This document shows positions 38,594 to 46,655 of a stretch of DNA of 64,000 bases, in pieces (the first letter of the stretch is position 1; every line of letters begins with the position of its first letter). Origin of the DNA: Halomonas icarae (GTDB taxonomy: Bacteria; Pseudomonadota; Gammaproteobacteria; Pseudomonadales; Halomonadaceae). The notes under the pieces are model-generated. The model ran no database searches. It saw only the letters and a program-made list of their open reading frames with translations, and was not told the origin of the DNA. A program made the translations under genes and the position numbers. The stretch lies in NCBI RefSeq assembly GCF_009901955.1, contig NZ_WUTS01000001.1:3014172-3078171 (forward strand). Direction: 5' to 3'.

Positions 38594-39553
38594 ATGGCCG
38601 TATTCACACCGCTGACCGAGTCCCAGATCGAGGCCTTCCTGAGCCGCTTCGACGCCGGCTCACTGGTCTCCCTGGAGGGCGTTCCCGCCGGCACCGAGAA
38701 CAGTACCTTCTTCGTCACTACCGACCAGCGGGAGCTGGTGCTGACCCTGTTCGAACAGGGTGAGCATGAGGAACTGCCGTTTTTTGTCGAGCTGCTCGAT
38801 TACCTCGATGAGCATCGCCTGCCGGTGCCCGGCCCCCTGCATGACCGTGAGGGCGTGGCTTTGCATAGCCTGGCCGGCAAGCCGGCACTGCTGTTCCCGA
38901 GGCTGCCCGGCAAGCACCCGCTCGATCCGAATCTGGCCCAGTGCCATGAGCTGGGCAGCGTGCTGGGACGCCTGCACGCCATCTCACAGCACTTCACCGG
39001 CCATCGCCCCAACCCACGCGATCTCCACTGGCTGGTGGCCCTTCACCCCAAGGTACATGGCTATCTTTCTGCGGCGGATCAGACGCTGATGAAGGATGAA
39101 GTGGAGACCTATGAAGATGTCTTCAATGGCGTTATCGAGCTGCCACAGGGGGCACTGCACGGCGATCTGTTCCGCGACAATACCCTGTTCGATGGTGATC
39201 GTCTGGGTGGCATCATCGATTTCTACAATGGCTGCACCGGCGACCTGCTGTTCGACCTGGCCATCGTCATCAACGACTGGGCCTGCAACGCGGACGGCAG
39301 CCTGAATGCCGAACGCCATGACGCCATCCTCGCCGCCTATCAAGCACACCGTCCGCTGACGGCGGCCGAGCGCGATGTCTGGCCGATGATGCTGCGCATG
39401 ACCGCGCTGCGCTACTGGCTCTCGCGCCTGCTGGTGGTCTATGTGGACCCGCCGGCCCACGACCTGACGCCTCACGACCCCGAACGCTTTCGCACCATTC
39501 TCAAGGCGCGTATCGAGCAGCCTGCCCTGCTCCTACCGGAGGCAAGCCGATGA
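38594..39553 (+). CDS. thrB: Homoserine kinase (APH-fold type)
   Basis: 319 aa with the aminoglycoside-phosphotransferase fold, not the GHMP fold of E. coli ThrB. Catalytic motifs are HGDLFRDNTLF near 184 and GGIIDFYNG, which supply the base and metal ligands. It phosphorylates homoserine for threonine synthesis. The N-terminus MAVFTPLTESQIEAFLSRFD is typical. The start at 38594 excludes a 48-codon leader. It overlaps speA by four bases. Confidence 0.92.
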   Translation: MAVFTPLTESQIEAFLSRFDAGSLVSLEGVPAGTENSTFFVTTDQRELVLTLFEQGEHEELPFFVELLDYLDEHRLPVPGPLHDREGVALHSLAGKPALLFPRLPGKHPLDPNLAQCHELGSVLGRLHAISQHFTGHRPNPRDLHWLVALHPKVHGYLSAADQTLMKDEVETYEDVFNGVIELPQGALHGDLFRDNTLFDGDRLGGIIDFYNGCTGDLLFDLAIVINDWACNADGSLNAERHDAILAAYQAHRPLTAAERDVWPMMLRMTALRYWLSRLLVVYVDPPAHDLTPHDPERFRTILKARIEQPALLLPEASR

Positions 39554-41472
39554 GCCTCTCCATGGCCAGTGCCAGCGGTCCCGCCCGGCGCGCCCGGCGC
39601 GTCTGGAACATCGACCAGTGGGGCAGCGGCTACTTCGATGTGGATGATGCCGGCCATGCCCTGGTGCGCCCCCTGGGCAGCGAGGCCGAGGGCCCGACCC
39701 TGCCGCTGAACGACCTGGTGAGCGAGCTCAAGGCTGCCGGCCTGCGCCTGCCGGTGCTGGTACGCTTTATCGATATCCTCCACGACCGGGTCGAGCAACT
39801 CTGCCACGCCTTCGATACCGCCATGCAAGAAGAATCCTTTGGCGGCGGCTATACGGCGGTCTACCCGATCAAGGTCAACCAGCAGCGCCGAGTGGTGGAG
39901 GAGATACTCGCCACTCCCGAGCGCGGTCGCGATCGGGTGGGGCTGGAGGCCGGCAGCAAACCGGAGCTACTCGCCGTGTTGGCGCTCTCCGGCGACGGTC
40001 CCTCTCTGATCGTCTGTAACGGCTACAAGGATCGCGAGTATGTGCGCCTGGCGCTGATGGGCGAGAAACTCGGCCACCGTGTCTATCTGGTGGTGGAGAA
40101 GCTTTCGGAACTGCCGCTGATCCTCGAAGAGGCCTCGGCACTCGGCGTCACACCACGCATCGGACTACGCGCCAGGCTAGCCTCCGTAGGACGCGGCCGC
40201 TGGCAGAACACTGGCGGTGAAAAGTCCAAGTTCGGCCTCACCGCCAGCCAGATCCTCGAGGTGGTGGAGCGACTGCGCGAGGCCGATGCCCTGGCCAGCC
40301 TGCAGCTGGTGCACTTCCACCTGGGCTCGCAGATCGCCAATATTCGTGACATCCAGCGCGGCCTGCGCGAGTGTGCGCGCTTCTACCAGAGCCTGGTGGA
40401 GCTGGGCGCCCCGGTGGATACCGTGGATGTGGGCGGCGGCCTCGGCGTCGACTACGAAGGCACCCGCTCGCGCAGCTTCTGCTCGGCCAACTACTCGATG
40501 CTCGAGTACGCCCGTAATGTGGTCTACGCCTTCCGCCTGGCCTGCCAGGAGAACGATCTGCCCCAGCCCCACCTGATCAGTGAGTCGGGCCGCGCGTTGA
40601 CCGCCCACCACGCCGTCCTCATCACCAACGTGATCGGCGAGGAGCGGGTCAGCGATGCCTCTCCCGAACGCCGGGTCGAAGGCGACTCCCAGGTCGACGA
40701 GCTGTGGCGAGTCCACGACCTGCTCGGCGCCTCCCCCGACCAGCGCGGCCTGGTCGAGGCCTGGCATGACCTCGCCCAGGCCATGGGTGATCTGCATGAA
40801 CGCTTCGTCATGGGGCTGACCGATATCACCGCCCGGGCCGAGGGTGAGGCGGTCTACTTCGCGGCCTGTGCCCGACTGCGCGCACGCCTGGACACGCGCA
40901 ATCGCGTGCATCGCGAGATCGGTGATGAGCTAGCCGAGAAGCTCGCCGACAAGCTGTTCGTCAACTTCTCGCTGTTTCAGTCGGTGCCCGATGTCTGGGG
41001 GATCCAGCAGATCTTCCCGGTGATGCCGCTCACCGGACTCGACCAGGAGCCGGTACGCCGCGGGGTCATCCAGGACATTACCTGCGACAGCGACGGCCGC
41101 ATCGACGGGTATGTGGATGGCCAGGGTGTGGAGACCACCCTGCCGCTGCCGGAGTGGCAGGAGGATGACGAGCGCCTGCTGGGCTTCTTCATGGTGGGCG
41201 CCTACCAGGAGATCCTCGGCGACCTGCACAACCTGTTCGGCGACACCGATTCTGTGGATGCCACCCTCAACGAGGATGGCAGCTGGAGCCTGAGCCATAT
41301 CCAGCAGGGCGACCGTGTGGCCGACGTGCTGAGCTACGTCAACTTCGACGCCGAGGTGCTGCGCCGCCATCTGGCCGAACAGCTCGCCACCAGCGGCCTG
41401 GAAGAGGCCGAGCAGCAGCGCTTCCTCGACGATCTGTCCGAGGGGCTCTCCGGCTATACCTACCTAGAGTAG
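39550..41472 (+). CDS. speA: Biosynthetic arginine decarboxylase
   Basis: 640-aa fold-type III PLP enzyme of normal length. The PLP lysine is Lys108 in YTAVYPIKVNQQRRVVEE; LVHFHLGSQIANIRDI and DVGGGLGVDYEG are core barrel motifs. It makes agmatine and CO2 from arginine, leading to putrescine. It is translationally coupled to thrB. A second arginine-consuming route (aruH/aruI) is encoded 5 kb to the right. Confidence 0.95.
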   Translation: MSLSMASASGPARRARRVWNIDQWGSGYFDVDDAGHALVRPLGSEAEGPTLPLNDLVSELKAAGLRLPVLVRFIDILHDRVEQLCHAFDTAMQEESFGGGYTAVYPIKVNQQRRVVEEILATPERGRDRVGLEAGSKPELLAVLALSGDGPSLIVCNGYKDREYVRLALMGEKLGHRVYLVVEKLSELPLILEEASALGVTPRIGLRARLASVGRGRWQNTGGEKSKFGLTASQILEVVERLREADALASLQLVHFHLGSQIANIRDIQRGLRECARFYQSLVELGAPVDTVDVGGGLGVDYEGTRSRSFCSANYSMLEYARNVVYAFRLACQENDLPQPHLISESGRALTAHHAVLITNVIGEERVSDASPERRVEGDSQVDELWRVHDLLGASPDQRGLVEAWHDLAQAMGDLHERFVMGLTDITARAEGEAVYFAACARLRARLDTRNRVHREIGDELAEKLADKLFVNFSLFQSVPDVWGIQQIFPVMPLTGLDQEPVRRGVIQDITCDSDGRIDGYVDGQGVETTLPLPEWQEDDERLLGFFMVGAYQEILGDLHNLFGDTDSVDATLNEDGSWSLSHIQQGDRVADVLSYVNFDAEVLRRHLAEQLATSGLEEAEQQRFLDDLSEGLSGYTYLE

Positions 41473-41583
41473 CTCGCCCCCTTCCGGAGACAGAGCAAGA
41501 GACAGAGAGAGCGCCCCGTCGTTGGTATCCACGGCGGCGCGCTTATCTCTGCGCTCTCACAACTTCCAACTTCTAACGTGCCC

Positions 41584-42246
41584 CTACTCCACCCGCGTGG
41601 TGACCTCCAGGCCGCCGGTGAGGGTGAAGCGCAGCTCGGCACCGCTGACCAGCGGGCCTACCCCGGCCGGCGTGCCCGTCAGCACCACATCGCCCGGCTG
41701 CAGGGTGAAGTGACGGCTCATCTCGGCCAGCAGGGTCGGCACCGGGAAGAGCATATCGGCCCCTTCGCCCTGCTGACGAAGCTCACCATCGATCTCCAGG
41801 GTAAAGGAGAGCGCGCTCCAGTTGGGCACCTGAGAAAGCGGCAGAAAGGACGACAGCGGGCAGGCGCCGTCGAAGGCCTTGGCGATCTCCCAGGGGTGAC
41901 CCTTCTCCTTGAGCCGTGACTGGACATCGCGCAGGGTCAGGTCGAGGGCCAGCCCGATACCCACCACGGCGCGCTCCGCCTCCCCGGCAGTCACGTGGCT
42001 GAGCTCCTCACCGATCAGCAGTGCCAGCTCCGTCTCGTAATGGACCTCACCGCGGGAGTGAGACGCCTCGATGGGCGACTCCAGTGGCACGGCGCTGGTG
42101 GCCGGCTTGATGAACAGCAGCGGCTCACTGGGCACCGGGTTGTCAAGCTCCCGGGCATGCTCGGCATAGTTGCGACCGACGCAGACGATCTTGCCAAGCC
42201 GCTCGGCATAGGCCTGTCCGTCGGTGAAGCGGGGCACAAAGCGCAT
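41584..42246 (-). CDS. Fumarylacetoacetate hydrolase-family protein
   Basis: 220 aa, the single-domain FAH type (YcgM-like). Metal ligands sit in VHYETELALLIGEEL and in the ALDLTLRDVQ region; VVLTGTPAGVGPL closes the active site. Such enzymes hydrolyse or tautomerise acylpyruvates or decarboxylate oxaloacetate. GGAGAAG precedes the ATG at 42246; the longer frame adds a basic leader. No catabolic partner adjoins it. Confidence 0.85.
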   Translation of the reverse strand: MRFVPRFTDGQAYAERLGKIVCVGRNYAEHARELDNPVPSEPLLFIKPATSAVPLESPIEASHSRGEVHYETELALLIGEELSHVTAGEAERAVVGIGLALDLTLRDVQSRLKEKGHPWEIAKAFDGACPLSSFLPLSQVPNWSALSFTLEIDGELRQQGEGADMLFPVPTLLAEMSRHFTLQPGDVVLTGTPAGVGPLVSGAELRFTLTGGLEVTTRVE

Positions 42247-42369
42247 GGCGCATCTTCTCCTTCTGTGAGTGTGCCGCGAACGCGACAGGCGCACAGTTTA
42301 GCGCAGACGGCGGCACACACTACACCGGAGCCGGCAGCGCGGCAGTACGATCGCAGATGGCAGCACCGC

Positions 42370-43371
42370 TCAAGACTGTTCCGGTGACCACGCCTCGTCG
42401 GGCTCATGGGCCAGAAAGCCCGGTCGCCGTCCGGGTGCCGCGAAGGGCGCCACACAACGGTTGTCGCGGCGGTTGTAGACGAAGAAGGCGTTGCTGCGCG
42501 GGTCTGGCGCCATATTGGCATTGGAGCCGTGCAGCACGTTGCAGTCGAACAGCAGCAGGCCGCCGGCGGCACCGGTGGGCGCCTCGATACCGTGACGCTC
42601 AACCAGCCGGGCGAGCGCCTCGCGGCTCGGCACCCCAAGCTCCTGCTGTTTCAGCGACTGCTGGTGGTTGGCGGCCGGCGTCTCCCCGAGACAGGGAATG
42701 AACACCCGGTGGGAGCCAGGAATCAGCATCAGCGGGCCATTGAAGTGGTGGTTGTCGGTCAACACGATGGAGGCGCTGACCGCATGCATGGCCGGCATGC
42801 CATCCTCGGCATGCCAGGTCTCGAAATCCGAATGCCAGTTGAAGCCCTTGCCCTCGAAGCCCGGCTTGTAGTTGATGCGCGACTGGTGCACAAAGGGCTC
42901 GCCGCCGATGATCTGGCGGGCACGACCCACCAGGCGCTCATCCTGGGCCAGTCGGGCGAAGCGTTCGGACAGGAAGTGCATCGCGAACAGCGAGCGAATC
43001 TCCTTGCCGGAGGGCTCGGTGATGCTGAAGTCGCGATGGCGGTAGTTGGGGTTCTCCAGCAGCACCGCCAGCTCTCGACGCAGCTCCTCGAGCTCCTCGC
43101 CGGCGATGAAATTGGGTTCGAACAGAAACCCCTTGCGGTCGAACTCGTCGAGCTGCTGCCGGCTCAGGGGACCATCCTCGGCACTGCCCTTCACCACCGC
43201 TTCACGGCGATTTAACCAGGGCATGTCCAAGGGCTCGGCGAGGCGCGTGGGATAGGGGTCATCCCCCGGGCGTGGCGCGCTCCTTACGCGGCTCTGCGGG
43301 TCCGGTGAATCGACGACCTGATGCGGATTGGCACTCTCCTGCAGAACATGCTCGGATGTCTTGACTGACAT
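42370..43371 (-). CDS. ectD: Ectoine 5-hydroxylase
   Basis: 333-aa Fe(II)/2-oxoglutarate dioxygenase of the PhyH superfamily. The EctD signature FNWHSDFETWHAEDGMP supplies iron ligands His180 and Asp182, and VLHGSNANM supplies His281; SASIVLTDNHHFNGPLMLIP completes the pattern. It converts ectoine to 5-hydroxyectoine under salt or heat stress. ectABC are not in this window, so ectD stands alone here. GGAGGTGATT precedes the ATG. Confidence 0.96.
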   Translation of the reverse strand: MSVKTSEHVLQESANPHQVVDSPDPQSRVRSAPRPGDDPYPTRLAEPLDMPWLNRREAVVKGSAEDGPLSRQQLDEFDRKGFLFEPNFIAGEELEELRRELAVLLENPNYRHRDFSITEPSGKEIRSLFAMHFLSERFARLAQDERLVGRARQIIGGEPFVHQSRINYKPGFEGKGFNWHSDFETWHAEDGMPAMHAVSASIVLTDNHHFNGPLMLIPGSHRVFIPCLGETPAANHQQSLKQQELGVPSREALARLVERHGIEAPTGAAGGLLLFDCNVLHGSNANMAPDPRSNAFFVYNRRDNRCVAPFAAPGRRPGFLAHEPDEAWSPEQS

Positions 43372-43828
43372 TCAATCACCTCCTGTGAATCCGTGATCAA
43401 TTTCAGCAAAACGCGTTCAGCGGCAAGACAGCCGCGAATGACCTCGGGTAGAGGTCGTGCTTCACCATATCGGGATGGCATCGATAATTTTCAAGGCCTT
43501 GCGTCCGCCCCTCTGCGTTCAAAGGGGGGAGGTCGGCAAGCGATACTGTATATGTCGAGTAGCGTAGACACACATGGAGGCCCGGCGCCGAACGCTGCGT
43601 GACCTCCGCCGGGAGCGTCGCCATCACGAACGTGAGCGGACAGGATTATACCGAAGCTCAATCCTTGATCGATAGGCCGCGGCAGCCGTCATCCAAGATA
43701 TCCACGTAATACCTGTGTTCGCCCAGACAGCCACCACGAACAGCAAGGCTATCACGGTAAGCGTGACAGGCACCCTCGCGCTCCCCGTAATGGCGCATCA
43801 GGAACGGAGCACCCGCGCCCCCTGCAGA
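43372..43828. other. 457-bp intergenic region
   Basis: The region lies between ectD and the regulator gene. It includes the ectD ribosome site, AT-rich patches (near 43475-43495 and 43640-43650) that could hold the ectD promoter, and a 46-codon minus-strand frame (43658-43798) with no ribosome site and low third-position GC. No confident gene is present. Confidence 0.5.
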
Positions 43829-44839
43829 CTAACCGCCATTGCGGCTCCTTGCCGAGGTAACACTCGGTGCCTCGCCGAACCGTAGGCGATAGGCCCGCGT
43901 GAAGTGCGCCGGCTGGGTAAAGCCGCTCGCCAGCGCCGCCTCCGTGACCAGGCACTGACTATCGGTGAGCAACTGCCGGGCGCGATCCAGACGCATGCCC
44001 AGATAACACTGCTGGGGCGTTTCGCCGAAATGGTGCCGGAACAGGCGCCCCAGCTGACGCTGAGACTGCCCCACCAGCCGACAGAGTTCGGGAATCGACA
44101 GCGCCTTGCCGAGATTGGCCTCCATGACGGCCAGGGCACGGATCACCCCACGCTGCAGATCACCATAGCGTGGCTGTGGCTTCTCCTCCCCCCCACGAGG
44201 CCTCTGGTGGATCAGCTGAAGTCCGACAGCGTCCGCCAGCGCCGGTCCATAGGCCTGCTCGATCCAGGTCAGCATCATGTCGATACCGGCGGCTCCCCCC
44301 GAACCGGTGAGGCGCGCGTCATCCATTTCATAGCGGGCCGTGCTGACCTCGAGATCGGGAAACTCCTGACGAAACGCCGCGACACTCTCCCAGTGCAGCG
44401 CCACCCGATGCCCAGACAGAACCCCCGCCCGTGCCAGTATAAAGGGGGCCGTATCCAATCCCCCCAACCAGCCGCCATGGACCGCAATACGCCGCAATAC
44501 GGCACGGTCCTGGAAGCTGACGGTGGCCTCAGCGTCGTATGACGATACCACCATCAGCCTCGTCGTATCGTCCAGGGAGGCGATGGCGCCATCCACGTCG
44601 ATGCGCACGCCATTACTTGCCACAACCGCCTCTCCATCCGACGACAGCAGCCGCCAGGCAAAGAGGTCGCGACCAAAGCGATTGGCCACCCGAAGCGGTT
44701 CAAGCAGGCAGAACAGGGTCAGCATGGAGAAGCGCGGCACCAGCCACACATTGAGCGTATGCTCGGCCTGCTCCGGTGTCAGCAAGGGGGGAGAATCGGG
44801 GCGCGGGTAGGGCCACAGGCCTTCGTCAGTCTCGAACAT
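43829..44839 (-). CDS. GlxA-family AraC-type transcriptional regulator
   Basis: 336 aa. The N-terminal DJ-1/PfpI-like domain (about 30-205) starts LNVWLVPRFSMLTLFCLLEPLRVANRFG and lacks an obvious catalytic Cys, so it is a ligand sensor. The C-terminal AraC domain (about 230-330) has two helix-turn-helix units (LSIPELCRLVGQSQRQLGR and VTEAALASGFTQPAHFTRAY). The overall form is shared with GbdR, CdhR and pseudomonad ArgR, which respond to betaine, carnitine and arginine. It is divergent from the 45-56 kb operon and very likely controls it. No good ribosome site precedes 44839. Confidence 0.85.
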   Translation of the reverse strand: MFETDEGLWPYPRPDSPPLLTPEQAEHTLNVWLVPRFSMLTLFCLLEPLRVANRFGRDLFAWRLLSSDGEAVVASNGVRIDVDGAIASLDDTTRLMVVSSYDAEATVSFQDRAVLRRIAVHGGWLGGLDTAPFILARAGVLSGHRVALHWESVAAFRQEFPDLEVSTARYEMDDARLTGSGGAAGIDMMLTWIEQAYGPALADAVGLQLIHQRPRGGEEKPQPRYGDLQRGVIRALAVMEANLGKALSIPELCRLVGQSQRQLGRLFRHHFGETPQQCYLGMRLDRARQLLTDSQCLVTEAALASGFTQPAHFTRAYRLRFGEAPSVTSARSRNGG

Positions 44840-44850
44840 GGCCAATATAG

Positions 44851-44875
44851 TTAACTTTATGTCCAAAAAAGTCAA
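44851..44875. promoter_or_regulatory. Inverted-repeat operator candidate
   Basis: TTAACTTT (44851-44858) and AAAGTCAA (44868-44875) form an 8-bp inverted repeat with one mismatch around a 9-bp centre. It lies in the 101-bp gap between the regulator and the operon. TTGACT on the minus strand doubles as a possible -35 box for the regulator, suggesting autoregulation. Confidence 0.5.
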
Positions 44876-44940
44876 GTCGCATGCCACGGAGGAGCTTAGG
44901 GTAAAGAACGCCCATTAGCACAGCCCGTGGAGATACCGCC

Positions 44941-46059
44941 ATGACTCACGTCACGCCTCTTGCCAATCGCCGCCATCTGGCGATCGAGCATGACGGCCAC
45001 CAGCGCCAGTTTGCCGCCCTCTGGCTGCGCGAGCGCTGCCCCGATGCCGACACGCTGGACCCGCGTACCGGCCAGCGCCTGATTGAAGCGGCGGAGCTGC
45101 CGCTATCGCTGGCGATCGAGTCCGCAGAGGTAACCGATAATCGGCTTCAGCTGAGCTTCAGCGACGGCCATCGCACCGCCTTCGATCTCGACGCGCTATT
45201 CGGGGAGGTGCCCAGCGACCCTCCCAGGAGGCTATGGGATGCCGCCGGCGCCCCACTTCCCCAGGCCGACTTCAGCGCGGCTTGCGAGGATGACTCGGCC
45301 CTTCTGGAGATGCTGGAAGCCCTGCACCGCGATGGCTTCGTGGTCGTCTCCGGGGTGCCGGCGCAGGTCGATGGGATGCAGCCCCTGATCGACCGCATCG
45401 GCCCGCTGCGCCGTACCAACTGGGGTGGCATCGCCGACGTCAAGTCCGTGGCCAATGCCTATGACCTGACCATGACTCAACGCGGCCTGGAGCCCCATAC
45501 GGACAACCCCTACCGTGACCCCATTCCCGGCTACATCTGGCTGCACTGTCTGACCAATGCCGCCGACGGTGGCGACAGCACCCTGGCTGATGGCTTCATG
45601 GCGGCTCGCCTGCTGCGCGAGCGCGACCCCGAGGCGTACGCCACGCTGACTCGAGTCACGCCCGGCTTCCGTTATCACGATGCCGACACCCACCTTGAGA
45701 GCGAGGGGCCGTTGATCGAGCTTGACAGCTACGGCACTCCGGTGCGGGTACGCTACTCCAACCGCACCGAACAGGTGCCCGCCCTTCCCCCCGAGGAGCT
45801 CGAGGCCTACTACGCCGCACGCCAGGCCTTCTATCGGCTGATCACCGGCGAGGAGCTGACCCTGCACCTCAAGCTCAACCCCGGCCAGATGCTGATCATG
45901 GATAACTACCGCCTGCTCCACGGGCGTAGCGCCTTTCAGCTCGCCGGCGGCGTACGTCATATGCGCCAGGGATACGTGGACCGGGACAGCACAGCCAGCC
46001 GCCGCCGCACCCTTCGCCAGCGTTTCGCCACTTCACAGCTCAAGGGAGAGCCCGCATGA
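44941..46059 (+). CDS. tmpA: TmpA-like Fe(II)/2-oxoglutarate dioxygenase
   Basis: 372 aa, of the gamma-butyrobetaine hydroxylase branch of TauD/TfdA. Iron ligands are His186 and Asp188 (GLEPHTDNPYRDP) and His327 (NYRLLHGRSAF); HMRQGYVDRD supplies the 2-oxoglutarate arginine. The N-terminal DUF971-like domain keeps WLRERC (Cys33) and SDGH but lacks the other cysteines of the usual zinc site. TmpA hydroxylates 2-(trimethylammonio)ethylphosphonate at C1. Pairing with the HD oxygenase downstream is the main reason for this call; carnitine-type chemistry is the alternative. Confidence 0.72.
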   Translation: MTHVTPLANRRHLAIEHDGHQRQFAALWLRERCPDADTLDPRTGQRLIEAAELPLSLAIESAEVTDNRLQLSFSDGHRTAFDLDALFGEVPSDPPRRLWDAAGAPLPQADFSAACEDDSALLEMLEALHRDGFVVVSGVPAQVDGMQPLIDRIGPLRRTNWGGIADVKSVANAYDLTMTQRGLEPHTDNPYRDPIPGYIWLHCLTNAADGGDSTLADGFMAARLLRERDPEAYATLTRVTPGFRYHDADTHLESEGPLIELDSYGTPVRVRYSNRTEQVPALPPEELEAYYAARQAFYRLITGEELTLHLKLNPGQMLIMDNYRLLHGRSAFQLAGGVRHMRQGYVDRDSTASRRRTLRQRFATSQLKGEPA

Positions 46060-46655
46060 AACAAGCGCGTTTCCGAAACTTCGGTGAGGCCCAGCGCGAC
46101 GACTGGGCCCTGATCGACGCCCGTTTTCGCGACTACATCGACGATGCCCCGCGCCGGGTGCTGGCCCATCTGCACAACCTGGCAGGCGACCACCACGGTT
46201 ACCCGGTGGATCGCTACGAACACTGCCTGCAGACCGCAACGCGTGCGCTGCGTGACGGTGCCGATGAGGAGATGGTGGTCTGCGCCCTGCTCCACGACAT
46301 CGGTGACGACCTGGCACCGGCCAACCATGCCGAGGTCGCGGCGGCCATCCTTGAACCCTTTATCGACCCGCTCAATGCATGGATGATCCGCCACCACGAG
46401 CTCTTTCAGGGCTACCACTACCGCCATTTCTTCGGGCAGGACCGCCACGCACGTGAGCAGTATCGCGACCACCCGGCCTATGAGCGTACCGTGCGCTTCT
46501 GTGACGAGTGGGACCAGGCCAGCTTCGACCCCGACTACGACAGCCTGCCCCTGGAGCACTTCGTCCCGATGGTGGAGAGGGTGCTCGGCCGAGCTCCCCG
46601 CGGCGGCCTTCCCGAGCCACTGCCCAAGGAGTCACTGCCCGAGGAGACGCCGTGA
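46056..46655 (+). CDS. tmpB: TmpB-like HD-domain diiron oxygenase
   Basis: 199 aa. HD metal ligands are visible in order: YEHCLQ (His56), LLHDIGDD (His80, Asp81), ANHAEVAA (His91), MIRHHELFQGYHY (His113/114) and VRFCDEWDQASFDPDY (Asp150/153). TmpB and PhnZ are mixed-valent diiron oxygenases that cleave the C-P bond of alpha-hydroxyphosphonates; TmpB yields glycine betaine and phosphate. The start overlaps tmpA as ATGA and the stop overlaps the next gene by one base. Often misannotated as a phosphohydrolase. Confidence 0.74.
   Translation: MKQARFRNFGEAQRDDWALIDARFRDYIDDAPRRVLAHLHNLAGDHHGYPVDRYEHCLQTATRALRDGADEEMVVCALLHDIGDDLAPANHAEVAAAILEPFIDPLNAWMIRHHELFQGYHYRHFFGQDRHAREQYRDHPAYERTVRFCDEWDQASFDPDYDSLPLEHFVPMVERVLGRAPRGGLPEPLPKESLPEETP

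Noticed and set aside
46056..46655. HD-domain phosphohydrolase acting on nucleotides
   Set aside because: The extra histidines and the CDEWDQASFDP motif, plus direct coupling to a TmpA-like dioxygenase, fit the PhnZ/TmpB oxygenase branch better.
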